A stretch of DNA of 64,000 nt from PCPOR2b sp965220385 (GCA_965220385.1 OZ244825.1:5518001-5582000), one strand, 5' to 3'; positions 44,571 to 53,773 are shown, counted from the stretch's first letter. Made by a program: numbers and translations. Notes: generated by a model from the sequence alone, not told the origin.

Positions 44571-44607
44571 TACGGTCTCCTTGTGTTGCGCAGATGTAGG
44601 ATGAGGA

Positions 44608-45300
44608 TTAGTTCGCTTTTAGACGGAGGATCTCATGCCACAGTCTCTCTACCTTTTGCTTCAATTCCTCAAGAGTTCCATCATTCTCAAGCACGAAGTC
44701 TGCGTACTTTACCTTTTCGGATAGTGGCATCTGTGAATCAATCCGCGCTTGAGCCTCGGCTTGACTGGGAGGGCGATTTTGCTCAATGGCTCGTTCCAAC
44801 AAACGCTGAAGTTGGGTTTGCGTCGAAGCTGTGACTACAACGATGACATCCACTGTATCTTGCGAGTTCGCCTCAATAAGCAACGGTGCATCAATCAAGA
44901 CAACGCAATTTGCATCCTCGGTGACGAGCCTATTGGCTTCGGAACGAGACCTCTCGACAATCGGCGGATGCATTATTGCGTTCAAACGCTCAAGTGCAGC
45001 CTTATCATTGAAGACAATTGCACCGAGCTTTTGACGGTTGACATCATCAGATTCGTCAAGAATATCAGATCCAAACGCTTCAAGCAACGCGCTCATAACG
45101 GGGCCTCCGCGCTTGAGCAGCTGATGCCCAATCTCATCCGAGTTGATTGGAATCGCGCCCTTTTTTGATAGTAATTTGGATACCGTCGATTTGCCACAGG
45201 CAATGCCCCCTGTAACACCGACGATGATGCCGCGGTCAGAAGCTATTGGTTTCATCAGATTTTTGGCAGTAGATCCATTACCCTTTAAGCTAACGGGCAA
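44608..45300 (-). CDS. coaE: dephospho-CoA kinase
   Basis: Catalyses the last step of coenzyme A synthesis. The 230-residue protein has the P-loop GGIACGKST (residues 31-39) and the LID and CoA-domain features (NAIMHPPIVERSRSEANRL, then VLIDAPLLIEAN, then RIDSQMPLSEKVKYAD). The start at a TTG (45300) is supported by AAGGAG nine bases upstream; an ATG at 45255 lacks a ribosome site. It is divergent from the Dph6-like gene. Confidence 0.92.
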   Translation of the reverse strand: MPVSLKGNGSTAKNLMKPIASDRGIIVGVTGGIACGKSTVSKLLSKKGAIPINSDEIGHQLLKRGGPVMSALLEAFGSDILDESDDVNRQKLGAIVFNDKAALERLNAIMHPPIVERSRSEANRLVTEDANCVVLIDAPLLIEANSQDTVDVIVVVTASTQTQLQRLLERAIEQNRPPSQAEAQARIDSQMPLSEKVKYADFVLENDGTLEELKQKVERLWHEILRLKAN

Positions 45301-45370
45301 CGGTTGTTACTCCTTACGTTGAGAATTTTGCCTTGCGAATCTATCGCTATTTACGTTACAATTCCGGATC

Positions 45371-46156
45371 ATGACAAAACAACAGGCACACGCTACGGCT
45401 GCCCCTACTTCGCGCACTCCCGTTCTTGTCTCTTGGTCTTCAGGCAAGGATTCCGCTTGGGCATTTCACACCCTACGCCAACAGAGCGAACAGTACGATG
45501 TGCGGGGTATCTTTACAACCGTGACCACAACCTTTGACCGTGTCTCTATCCACTCCACGCCCTCTTGGATCCTGAAACTCCAATCCGAAAGACTTGGTGT
45601 GCCACTATACGAGATACCGATACCCTACCCCTGTTCCAACGCACAGTACGAAGCTGCCATGCTACAGTTTCTGGATCGTGTGCGTGCGCTGCCCGAACAT
45701 TTGACGGTGTCACATTTTGCCTTTGGAGACCTATTCCTCGAGGACATCCGCCGTTATCGCGAAGATAAACTCAGCGGAACCGGCTTTACTCCAATATTCC
45801 CGGTTTGGGGACAAGCCACTCCTACTCTCGCTCAGGAGATGATTGCCTCCGGTGTACGTGCTATCGTAACCGCTCTCAATCCCACCAAGTTGCCAGCGGA
45901 GTTTGCCGGTAGATGGTTCGATCGCAAATTCCTTGCTGACCTCCCCGCAGAAGTAGATCCACTTGGCGAAAACGGCGAGTTCCATACATGCGTCACTGAT
46001 GGTCCAATGTTCACATCCGCTATAGAAGCGCAGCCCGGTCGCATAGTTCAACGGGCAGTTGCCTCCTCCGATGATGACGACAGCAGCGACAAAATCCACT
46101 CAAGAAATCCATCTCCCACTTATATCTATGCGGACGTAGAACCTGCAAGCTCATAG
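45371..46156 (+). CDS. Dph6-like PP-loop ATPase (adenine nucleotide alpha-hydrolase fold)
   Basis: A 261-residue ATP-binding protein with the PP-loop VLVSWSSGKDSAWAF (S24-S28 as SGKDS). The continuation GTGFTPIFPVWGQATPTLAQEM is the TP.FPLW..DT signature of the diphthine-ammonia ligase family. In bacteria this group is not linked to diphthamide; an ATP-driven amidation of an unknown substrate is expected. Convergent with the VWA gene. No strong ribosome site. Confidence 0.82.
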   Translation: MTKQQAHATAAPTSRTPVLVSWSSGKDSAWAFHTLRQQSEQYDVRGIFTTVTTTFDRVSIHSTPSWILKLQSERLGVPLYEIPIPYPCSNAQYEAAMLQFLDRVRALPEHLTVSHFAFGDLFLEDIRRYREDKLSGTGFTPIFPVWGQATPTLAQEMIASGVRAIVTALNPTKLPAEFAGRWFDRKFLADLPAEVDPLGENGEFHTCVTDGPMFTSAIEAQPGRIVQRAVASSDDDDSSDKIHSRNPSPTYIYADVEPASS

Positions 46157-46170
46157 CCTTTCAACACTCA

Positions 46171-48081
46171 TCACGACTGCTTGAGGCGGCGATCCTGATG
46201 GTATATCCACCACTCCACAATGAGCAGCAATAGTGCGAGAACGGCTGCGTATGCCCATATCTCTCTGTTCACTTCTGGAAAATCCGACTGCACCTGTCCG
46301 CTGTCTATACCCGTATTAACATTATCCACCGGCTGCGGCGGCGAAAGGTCGGATTCTTGGGGGTTGAGTAAATTGGCTGTGAATCTGCCGAGCGGTTCGC
46401 CATCGACGAATACGGTGTAGACACCAATCTGCGTAGTGTCCGCAAAAACGACCCTAGCCTCCTGTGTCTTCAGTTCTCGTGGGGTGCCATCAGGCAGTTG
46501 GACAATTATCTTTTCAACCTCGTTAGGATACTCAATCCAAATCTTTACAGGTTCGCCTGTCCTAACGAGATCGGGTTGGATTGGGGAGGTCGCTGCTCCC
46601 AACCACTCCAAGCATTGAGATATCAGAATAGGCGCGGAGGGTATAGATGCGGCAAAGTTTGAAATGTCAGGATCAAACGGGTCAAACGCAAAAACAATCA
46701 TTTTCTGATCGTCTTGTTCTCCGAGCCAGATGAGCGGTGTATGGCTCGTTTCAACAAGTGGAATTCCCCATAGCGGTAATTGGGTTTGTAGAGATGCTTT
46801 GACTTCCAAATCAATCAGCGACACATCGCGCATCACCTGGTGCGTAGGGTGCTGATCGATGACCCGAATTGGCTGCCCGTTATCTTGGGTTGGCATAAAA
46901 GGGAGTCCGCCGATCGGGTTCAAGAAAACAATATTTCCTTCGGGAAGCGGATCCGGAACAAAGCGATCGAAGATAAGAATATCGTTATCCCCTACACCGT
47001 GGTAATCTGATGTTTGGATCTGGTTCAGACTGACGTGCGGATCCGTTTTGAGAATTGCATTCAACGGTAGCGGATTTCGATCGCTGACGAGTAAAATCTT
47101 CCACTTCGGCGGTGGGTGCAAAATCGCCGCAGCACTGTTATCAGTGGAGAGGTTATCACTAATATCAAGGCTAGCAGTGACGACCTGTCCATAAAACCGT
47201 TCGTCGTCATCGAGGGAGAATACGATTGATGTTGTTTCTTCCGGTGACAGGCCTACCGTTTCGTCTTCAAAAAATGACTTCCCTTCAATACCCAATTGTA
47301 CTTGGAATTCTTTAGGGGTGTCCGCAAAACTTTGTACACCAACGAGGACTTGGTAGCGATTCGGTGGGATTAATGCGCGGGTGAGGCTAAACTGGACAAT
47401 TGCAATGTTATCGCTTTGGTTTCCCGAACCGACTTCTTGCAACTGAGCGGAACTTGCGGAATCGGGGAGCATCCGAAGATTGTCGCTGATAAAGATGACC
47501 CCTATTGTATCCTGCAGCGGAGTTTGTGTTCCCGATACGTCTGCGTAGGCGACTACAGAATCAAATACCGGTCTGAGCGATGGACCAGTATGCGCCACGG
47601 ATAGATTCTCAACTGCCTGATGTAATTTTTCCCTATCCGATGTAAATATCTGACGGATGTTATGTGGTGGGCGTGATGTGTCCATAATCATCATCTGCCC
47701 ATCCGCTCCAAGCCGATTAATCAGTTTTAGTGCTTTCGCTTTTGCTACATCAAGACGGGGTTTTCCTAAATCAGTTGCCCCCATACTCGCTGACGTATCG
47801 ATTACGAGAATTGACTGGTCACCCAAACCCCCTATTTGGCGCAATGCGGGACGGGCAACGCCGCCTACCACAACTAACAAAAACAGAATCTGAATTGGGA
47901 GCAAGAGTGAGTGTCGCAGACGCTGGAAGGGAACATTCGCTTTCATGTCCTCAATGGCTTCAAGCCAAAGCATCACGCTGGGGACAACATGGTGCCGACG
48001 ACGTAATTTAAGGAAGTGTAGCAGCACCACAATTGGGATGAATGCCAATAGATAAAAAGCGGAAGGGTTTAGAAAATGCAT
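46171..48081 (-). CDS. BatA/VWA-domain membrane protein
   Basis: A 636-residue inner-membrane protein. The N-terminal BatA region has two helices (residues 8-24 and 58-74) with LNPSAFYLLAFIPIVVLLHFL. Next is a von Willebrand A domain with MIDAS D95-T-S97-A-S99 and GADGQMMIMDT. Later parts resemble DUF1355/Bat-type beta domains. It ends in a C-terminal membrane helix (about residues 612-628). Such proteins occur in aerotolerance-type (bat) operons, but MoxR and DUF58 partners are not visible here. It begins two bases after the upstream stop codon and is probably coupled. Confidence 0.8.
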   Translation of the reverse strand: MHFLNPSAFYLLAFIPIVVLLHFLKLRRRHHVVPSVMLWLEAIEDMKANVPFQRLRHSLLLPIQILFLLVVVGGVARPALRQIGGLGDQSILVIDTSASMGATDLGKPRLDVAKAKALKLINRLGADGQMMIMDTSRPPHNIRQIFTSDREKLHQAVENLSVAHTGPSLRPVFDSVVAYADVSGTQTPLQDTIGVIFISDNLRMLPDSASSAQLQEVGSGNQSDNIAIVQFSLTRALIPPNRYQVLVGVQSFADTPKEFQVQLGIEGKSFFEDETVGLSPEETTSIVFSLDDDERFYGQVVTASLDISDNLSTDNSAAAILHPPPKWKILLVSDRNPLPLNAILKTDPHVSLNQIQTSDYHGVGDNDILIFDRFVPDPLPEGNIVFLNPIGGLPFMPTQDNGQPIRVIDQHPTHQVMRDVSLIDLEVKASLQTQLPLWGIPLVETSHTPLIWLGEQDDQKMIVFAFDPFDPDISNFAASIPSAPILISQCLEWLGAATSPIQPDLVRTGEPVKIWIEYPNEVEKIIVQLPDGTPRELKTQEARVVFADTTQIGVYTVFVDGEPLGRFTANLLNPQESDLSPPQPVDNVNTGIDSGQVQSDFPEVNREIWAYAAVLALLLLIVEWWIYHQDRRLKQS

Positions 48082-48083
48082 TG

Positions 48084-48533
48084 TTACATCGCTGCAGCTG
48101 CCTCCTCAGAAGGCTCGGTATTGCCGTTCTCGTTATCTCCGAATTTCTCCAGGATTTCCTCGGCCTCCTGGCGCCCGACTTCGCCGTAATCCGATTTTAG
48201 CTTATCGCACTCTTCATGGACTTTGTCATACTCGTGCAGTTCATAGTAGATATTTGCCAAGTTTTTGTGCATCTCTCTGAAAACGCCCGGCCAGTTGCGC
48301 GTTGACTCCAGATCAATCAGTCGCGTCGCTCCTTGGATAGCGATATCCACGATTTCATCGAGCTCCGCTTTCTCTTCGGCGGGAAAACTACTTGCATTCT
48401 CCCCATTCTTTTCCATTTCTTCAATCCGTTCATTGTATGCACCCAATTTGTTCAGAGCCTTATCACAATCGTTGTACGTCCTTTCAATACTGAGTGCACC
48501 TTCAAAAATTTTAGAGAGAAATCCCAATTTCAT
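48084..48533 (-). CDS. small acidic helical protein, unknown
   Basis: A 149-residue acidic, helix-rich protein without signal or membrane segment. One stretch (HKNLANIYYELHEYDKVHEECDKL) resembles a single TPR unit. The C-terminus is acidic and Ala-rich. No family recognised. GGAGG lies five bases before the ATG at 48533. It is transcribed with the DUF2851 gene upstream and the BatA/VWA gene downstream (two bases between). Confidence 0.65.
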   Translation of the reverse strand: MKLGFLSKIFEGALSIERTYNDCDKALNKLGAYNERIEEMEKNGENASSFPAEEKAELDEIVDIAIQGATRLIDLESTRNWPGVFREMHKNLANIYYELHEYDKVHEECDKLKSDYGEVGRQEAEEILEKFGDNENGNTEPSEEAAAAM

Positions 48534-48545
48534 AATAACCTCCAT

Positions 48546-49958
48546 CTAAATACGAGTACATTGCTCTTTAACAACCCCACCGCCCTCGATGACAGGGCAG
48601 AGATCGCAGAGTCGGCTGCTACAGAAATTGCCGTCGAGATAAATCGCGCCCTGTTGTTTCTTGGCAGAAGGAGAGATGAGTTTAATCGGTTGCTCTTGAC
48701 TGAAAATTTGTGCTTCGATCTGTTGAGTGATACGATTCTCTTGCAGTTTTGGATAGTTATCATATAGTCGCTGCACCGCTTCTATTAGCTTTGGACTTTG
48801 GGCTTGTTCAGCCCATGCCAGCACAATTGGCAATAAGATGTTGACAATGATGTCGGAGGCACGAGCCATCCCGATAAGCGCGGCACCACGTTGCGGGATG
48901 CCCTTGCCGAAGTGGGAATGGTCTTCCCAGTAACCCACGGGTGCGGGGGTTAACCTCTCCTGCAACTGGCGCCGAATACGTACCAACGTTCGTTGATTGG
49001 CTGTTGTCGCACCCTCAATCAGCGGGAGAAAATCCATCATCAAGGTGTCCTGACAACGACTAATAATTTGGGCGATGGCAGGGATGCGACGGGAGGGATA
49101 ATTGGCTGGACGCATCTTGGCAAAATGCCATTGCCCCGTTGTCATACGTGTCGGATTGTTGTGCTGTTCAGTGGATTCCCAAACCGATTCCAACCTTTCG
49201 ATAAACTTCCGATCCACTTCGTTCCATTCAGTTTTCTGCTGAGATTGCGAAGGCAGCAACCCCGACACGCCAAACAGAATTGCTTGAATGGATTCATCGG
49301 ATTTGCCAAGAAGTTCTGAAAGCGGTACCCGTTGCGCTAATTCTCGAAAAGGTTTGCGATTCTTTGTATAGCCCAACGCCTCCATAATGCCTTCGTACAG
49401 CAGCTGTTCAAAATCAACACGAGCCAACATGCCTCGCATTACATCAGCTTTACCCAGCAGGCGCTCTTGTCCTAAATCATTGAGGATTGACTGGACACTC
49501 TCGATTTTGAGCGTTTTGCCCGTTACCCGGCAGTCGCTGGCAGATGTCTCCTGACTTTCTCTTCTTTCGTCGAACAGATCACCGATCGGTGCATCAAGAC
49601 GGTTCAGGATTTCGAGCGTTGGAATTCGCTTCCCGTTCTGGAGTCGCGTCCGGAGATTGATATCGTCGTTCAAATAAACGACATGTAAGACGACACGATT
49701 ATATCTCGGATCGAGATGATGCTTGTGGTTATACCACCCCGATGAATTGATGTGTATCTCCACATCACCGGCATATAAATCTCCGTCAATCAAGAGCTCT
49801 GCATGGACAAAATCGGGACCTTCATCGCTATTCCAGAGGCCCGGTTTAAGCACTTGGATCGAACGACCGTCTATGGATTTGAGATCAAAATCGAAGAATC
49901 GCTGCTCGTTCCACACCTCTTGGACAAAATTCTCGTCGATATTTTTGAGGTCTGCCAT
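48546..49958 (-). CDS. DUF2851 family protein
   Basis: A 470-residue cytoplasmic protein. The N-terminal half shows the family pattern (NEGPDFVHAELLIDGDLYAGDVEIHINSS is typical; the sequence here begins SDEGPDFVHAELLIDG). A C-terminal cysteine cluster (CSSRLCDLCPVI) might bind a metal or Fe-S cluster. Function unknown; the PD-(D/E)XK-like D..E..EIH arrangement in the N-terminal half suggests a nuclease fold. GAGGTG precedes the ATG. Confidence 0.8.
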   Translation of the reverse strand: MADLKNIDENFVQEVWNEQRFFDFDLKSIDGRSIQVLKPGLWNSDEGPDFVHAELLIDGDLYAGDVEIHINSSGWYNHKHHLDPRYNRVVLHVVYLNDDINLRTRLQNGKRIPTLEILNRLDAPIGDLFDERRESQETSASDCRVTGKTLKIESVQSILNDLGQERLLGKADVMRGMLARVDFEQLLYEGIMEALGYTKNRKPFRELAQRVPLSELLGKSDESIQAILFGVSGLLPSQSQQKTEWNEVDRKFIERLESVWESTEQHNNPTRMTTGQWHFAKMRPANYPSRRIPAIAQIISRCQDTLMMDFLPLIEGATTANQRTLVRIRRQLQERLTPAPVGYWEDHSHFGKGIPQRGAALIGMARASDIIVNILLPIVLAWAEQAQSPKLIEAVQRLYDNYPKLQENRITQQIEAQIFSQEQPIKLISPSAKKQQGAIYLDGNFCSSRLCDLCPVIEGGGVVKEQCTRI

Positions 49959-50005
49959 TCAGCACCTCAACTGAAAAATGGAGTTATTGCCTATCAAAAG
50001 GAGGG

Positions 50006-51031
50006 TTATTGCCCAATCCCTAGAATTATCCCCCATTCACCAACTCCCCATCGGTGTGTTTTATCTATTGCATCGACGGCATATAGCGGTGTGGAGTTTC
50101 CAGTGTCTTCGCGTGTCCATGTCTGTCCACCATCGGCGGTGTGCAAGATAGTCCCAAAATCACCAACAGCCCAGCCGGTTTGCGGATCGACAAAGACAAT
50201 ATCGTATAAACTATCGTAAGAATCTGTTTTCTGTTTTGTCCATGTGGTCCCTCCATCTTGTGTGTGGAGGATTACACCTTCCTGTCCTGAAATCCAGCCG
50301 GTGTTTTCATCGACAAAATCGATCCCTTTCAGATTATTGTCAACACCAGCTTCTTGGTTTTCCCATGTTTGACCGCCATCGGTTGTCTTCAAGATCGTTC
50401 CGAACGAACCAACTATCCAACCGAGTGTTGGCGATGCAAAATGGATTCTTTCAAAATTATTGCGTGTATTTCCAACAGCTACACGCTTACCTGTGCCGGT
50501 CCAGCTTTCACCGCCATCGGTGGTTTTAATGAAGGTATCGTTTTCTCCAACCATATATCCAATCTGTTCATCCACCATCCATGTATCTATTAAACGGCGA
50601 CGAAGAGGGGCGGGAGCGGGATTTCCTTCCCGGTCCAAGCGACCTTCATTGATTGCTACTTTGTTTTCCCACGTTTGACCGCCATCGGTTGTCTTGAGGA
50701 TGACACCCCTCACCCCTGTAATAAAGCCTACATTCTCGTCACGGAAGTAAACATTCCACAAATCAACAGGACGTTCCATCTCGATTACCATCTGTGTCCA
50801 AGTCTTTCCGCCATCGGTTGTTTGTAGTATCAATCCTTGAGATCCCACAGCCCAACCATTCATAGCATTGGTAAACTCCACATCCTGAAGATGCCCTTCT
50901 ACACCGTCGTTACGCATAAAATCATCATTGCGCAAAATTGTCCATTTCCCACCTCCGTAAGCGTGGGGGAGTATCAACAGCCCAGCGATTGTCAAAACCA
51001 GCATTAGGCTCAAAATTCTTGTTGATTGCAT
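50006..51031 (-). CDS. exported Ycf48-like beta-propeller protein
   Basis: A 341-residue secreted protein with a signal peptide (about residues 1-26) and a propeller of repeated units such as GWAVGSQGLILQTTDGGKTW. Six or seven similar copies (GxILKTTDGGQTWEN, GTILHTADGGQTW) are visible, as in Ycf48/HCF136 and Asp-box BNR proteins. In phototrophs Ycf48 assists photosystem assembly; in a heterotroph the role is unknown, probably surface binding. AAGGAG lies six bases before the ATG. Confidence 0.83.
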   Translation of the reverse strand: MQSTRILSLMLVLTIAGLLILPHAYGGGKWTILRNDDFMRNDGVEGHLQDVEFTNAMNGWAVGSQGLILQTTDGGKTWTQMVIEMERPVDLWNVYFRDENVGFITGVRGVILKTTDGGQTWENKVAINEGRLDREGNPAPAPLRRRLIDTWMVDEQIGYMVGENDTFIKTTDGGESWTGTGKRVAVGNTRNNFERIHFASPTLGWIVGSFGTILKTTDGGQTWENQEAGVDNNLKGIDFVDENTGWISGQEGVILHTQDGGTTWTKQKTDSYDSLYDIVFVDPQTGWAVGDFGTILHTADGGQTWTREDTGNSTPLYAVDAIDKTHRWGVGEWGIILGIGQ

Positions 51032-51084
51032 TGTACGCTCCTTGCTATAATCGTTTGAGGTGAATCACTTAACGGCTTGTTTCT

Positions 51085-51201
51085 ATAGATAGGGACTTGC
51101 ACCAGTTTATCTATGTTCCTAAGGACTTATCAACAAAAATCATTTTACAGTTTTTTTTAGGTTACGTCAACAAAAATTTCCTTTTCAACATTCCTATCTA
51201 T
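51085..51201. repeat. inverted and direct repeats in the ECF sigma upstream region
   Basis: ATAGATAGGGA at 51085-51095 is complementary to TTCCTATCTAT at 51191-51201 (one mismatch). Between them TCAACAAAAAT occurs twice (51130-51140 and 51167-51177). The arrangement could mark regulator sites in the divergent promoter region of the Ycf48-like and ECF sigma genes. Confidence 0.4.
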
Positions 51202-51238
51202 GAATTCAAACGTTGTTGAGCCACGGGATGCACTACGC

Positions 51239-51266
51239 GTAACGATATGATAGAGGATCCGTCTAA
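51239..51266 (+). promoter_or_regulatory. putative ECF-sigma promoter of the second ECF operon
   Basis: GTAAC at 51239-51243 and GTCTAA at 51261-51266 are separated by 17 bases and lie 72 bases before the sigma start codon, the ECF-type pattern also seen at 16137-16164. GTCTAATTTTTAGAC is itself a palindrome (51261-51275). Confidence 0.5.
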
Positions 51267-51338
51267 TTTTTAGACAACAGTTGCAACTTCCTGAATCTAT
51301 CGGGGTGTTTCTAATCAAGCACCCGCGGAGGACCGGTT

Positions 51339-51944
51339 ATGCCAGATCTGGACGATGAATTGATGAAACAGTGTCAACAAGGGGATATGGAGGCGTTTGA
51401 TCTGATCGTGCGCCGAAATCAGATTCCTCTGGTGAATTTCATCGCTCGGTTCCTGAGTGACCCGGACGCCTCTGAGGACTTGGCACAGGAGACATTTGTT
51501 CGTATGTTCAAAGCAATCAAACGATACAGATCCGGAACCGCTAAGTTCAGCACCTGGATGTATCACATTGCTTCCAATCTTTGTAAGAATGAGCTGCGAA
51601 ATCGGGGGCGGCGTGGTCGGTTCTTCGTTGATAACGTGATTACCGAATCCTCCTCGGGCTCCGAATCAACCGAAGAAGATCTGATCGCAACGGCCCCCGC
51701 ACATGTCTCCCTACAACCCGGAAACCAACTTGAACAGAAAGAACGGGAACACGCTGTGCAAAGTGCAATTTCAGAACTCCCCGAGCGGTATAGATTGCCA
51801 TTGGTTCTTCGGGACCTGCAAGAATTGAGCTATGAGGAGATCAGTGACACGTTAACCCTACCGCTCGGGACGACAAAGTCGCGCATCAACCGCGCACGGC
51901 TTATGTTAAAAGACAAATTGAGAAGTTTTGTGGAGTCAACATGA
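51339..51944 (+). CDS. ECF-family RNA polymerase sigma factor
   Basis: A 201-residue ECF sigma factor distinct from the one at 16200. Region 2 includes FDLIVRRNQIPLVNFIARFL, SEDLAQETFVRMFKAI and FSTWMYHIASNLCKNELR. Region 4 includes ISELPERYRLPLVLRDLQEL and LPLGTTKSRINRARLMLKD. GGAGG lies seven bases before the ATG. Its stop overlaps the start of the anti-sigma gene (ATGA). The operon continues to an HtrA-like gene, so this factor likely controls an envelope-stress response of the RpoE type. Confidence 0.93.
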   Translation: MPDLDDELMKQCQQGDMEAFDLIVRRNQIPLVNFIARFLSDPDASEDLAQETFVRMFKAIKRYRSGTAKFSTWMYHIASNLCKNELRNRGRRGRFFVDNVITESSSGSESTEEDLIATAPAHVSLQPGNQLEQKEREHAVQSAISELPERYRLPLVLRDLQELSYEEISDTLTLPLGTTKSRINRARLMLKDKLRSFVEST

Positions 51945-52651
51945 ACTGCTTAAAAGCTGAAGAACAGTTTTCTGCGTACATAGAAGATGAATTAGACTAT
52001 CGGGCGGTCAGAACATTTGAAGCTCATCTGAATGCTTGTGAGTCGTGTCGTCGAGAGTTTACACTATTCCACGAGTCATTAGATTTGTTGCAGCAATTGC
52101 CCCAGATCGAGCCATCAACTGACTTCGATACTGCCTTGAAGGTTCGCCTCGTGGATACCCAAGTTGAATCAATTCCTTTGTGGGGACGTGTGTTGCAGCC
52201 CCTGCACGGTCAAATCCATTTGGTATTGAGTGGAGTTGCAATGATACTTATGATGGTTGCAGGTTTTTATTTTTTTCAAAAAGCATCAATCAATCCCGAA
52301 TCGGATGAGATCGTTGCCGCACCGGGGAGCTCAGGGGAGGCACTACCTGTTGAGGAACGTAGAATTGAAGAGCAGCGACTGCAATTTCCTCTTGCTGTAC
52401 CTAGTCAAGAACCGCAATCCCTGGTCAGTTTTCCAGAATCCTCGGCGTTTGACCTTCAGCCGGTGCGTAGAAACCAACAGCCACAATTTTCGGCGTTTAA
52501 TCTACAACCCGTGCGTAGAAGTCAACAGTCTCAGTTCCAGGTGTTTGACCTGCAACCCGTGCGTAGAAGCCAGCAACCACAGCGGCTAGAACAGAACTAT
52601 ATTTTACAAACCATTAACTACACAGAAGCTCCTACAGGTGGAGGCTTGTAA
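51941..52651 (+). CDS. membrane anti-sigma factor with ZAS domain and C-terminal 16-residue repeats
   Basis: A 236-residue single-span protein. The ZAS motif is H29-x3-C33-x2-C36 (HLNACESC). A membrane helix covers about residues 93-112, placing the rest outside. The exported tail ends with three near-identical units, starting at about F170, F186 and F202, each beginning F-[DN]-LQPVRR-x-QQ. The DNA repeat has a 48-base period (about 52448-52588). Positively charged QPVRR repeats are unusual in anti-sigma tails and may be a peptide signal for the HtrA-like neighbour. Coupled to the sigma gene by ATGA overlap. Confidence 0.85.
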   Translation: MNCLKAEEQFSAYIEDELDYRAVRTFEAHLNACESCRREFTLFHESLDLLQQLPQIEPSTDFDTALKVRLVDTQVESIPLWGRVLQPLHGQIHLVLSGVAMILMMVAGFYFFQKASINPESDEIVAAPGSSGEALPVEERRIEEQRLQFPLAVPSQEPQSLVSFPESSAFDLQPVRRNQQPQFSAFNLQPVRRSQQSQFQVFDLQPVRRSQQPQRLEQNYILQTINYTEAPTGGGL

Positions 52652-53773
52652 ATGTACAAAACAGTTATTGTCCTCGCTGTCACCCTGTTCTCGGCGTGTC
52701 TCTACTCTACGGTTGCCGAAGAGAGTGTGCTGCAATCCATGGAGCGCGAGTTTCAAGCGATAGTCAAATCTGTGCAACCATCTGTGGTTGAAGTCGTGGC
52801 GACATGCACAGCTACCACCCAAAAGATTTCGAGAGACCAGAGGACATTGATAGATGGCGATTCGGAGACTGTCGTCTATTACCAGAACATTGGATCTGGT
52901 ATTATCATCGATTCTGCCGGACACGTTGTAACAACCGCCGGGGTCGTTGACAATGCAGATGAAATTGAAGTTGTATTTGCAGATGGAGAACGGGCATCGG
53001 GAACGCTGCTCGGCGTTGATGTGCCAACGGATATTGCTGTGCTCTTTGTTGAGAAGGATAACCTTCCCCGGATGAGAATTGGTGATTCCGATCAGATCAA
53101 TACGGGATCTTGGGTCATCACGGTCGGCAGTTCTTATGGACAGTCTCCCACACTTTCCTTTGGAACGGTTAGCGGACTAGAGATTCTACCCAACCGACCG
53201 TTTTATGATGCAATCAAGATCAACGCCTCTGTGAATCCGGGCAATAGCGGCGGCGCTGTTGTTAATACGTCAGGGGAAATCGTCGGTGTCATTGCGGCGA
53301 AAATGGAAGATCCTTACCTCAAACAGATATCGCAGTGGCTCAGTTCGCCGACTCCAGGGTTGTTTCAGACCCAAGCCACCATGCTAAACGCCGGAACACC
53401 CTTCGAACAGATCTGGACGAGAAGCGACATTGGCTTTGCCATTCCAATTAATACAGTGAAACATATCGCTGAACAACTGACGCGACACGGTCAGGTCTCT
53501 CGTGGTTGGCTCGGGGTTCGGCTTGAACAGGAACGTGAGCGAACTACCGCTGTTGGCGTCCGCGTCACGGGAGTTTCAAAGGATAGCCCCGCTCACAAGT
53601 CCGGCATCAAATACCGGGATGTGATTGTTGAATTCAAAGGGAAGCCTGTCCATACATTCCTTGAACTGAAAAAACGGGTCGCAAGTTTCTCACCCGATAC
53701 CCGCGTTACGGTTAAAATTAACCGAGATGGCCAACTCCTTTTGCGGGAAGTTGTACTTGGAACCAGAGAATAG
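52652..53773 (+). CDS. HtrA/DegP-like protein with missing catalytic His
   Basis: A 373-residue exported S1C-type protease fold with a signal peptide (about residues 1-22), a trypsin-like domain (60-240) and a PDZ domain (about 280-365, GWLGVRLEQERERTT..GVSKDSPAHKSGIKYRDVI). The catalytic Ser S199 (NPGNSGGAV) and Asp D127 (VPTDIAV) are kept, but the segment that normally reads VTNNHVV is VTTAGVV, putting Gly (G97) where the catalytic His belongs. The codons read GCC GGG there, so this is not a reading error of the frame. It is likely proteolytically dead. It starts right after the anti-sigma stop (TAA then ATG), in one operon with the ECF pair. Confidence 0.87.
   Translation: MYKTVIVLAVTLFSACLYSTVAEESVLQSMEREFQAIVKSVQPSVVEVVATCTATTQKISRDQRTLIDGDSETVVYYQNIGSGIIIDSAGHVVTTAGVVDNADEIEVVFADGERASGTLLGVDVPTDIAVLFVEKDNLPRMRIGDSDQINTGSWVITVGSSYGQSPTLSFGTVSGLEILPNRPFYDAIKINASVNPGNSGGAVVNTSGEIVGVIAAKMEDPYLKQISQWLSSPTPGLFQTQATMLNAGTPFEQIWTRSDIGFAIPINTVKHIAEQLTRHGQVSRGWLGVRLEQERERTTAVGVRVTGVSKDSPAHKSGIKYRDVIVEFKGKPVHTFLELKKRVASFSPDTRVTVKINRDGQLLLREVVLGTRE

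Noticed and set aside
52844..52963. Possible preservation of the HtrA catalytic His by shifting the alignment to H91
   Set aside because: H91 lies before VVTT, at the position of the residue preceding VT in DegP; the VTNNHVV His aligns to G97 without a gap.
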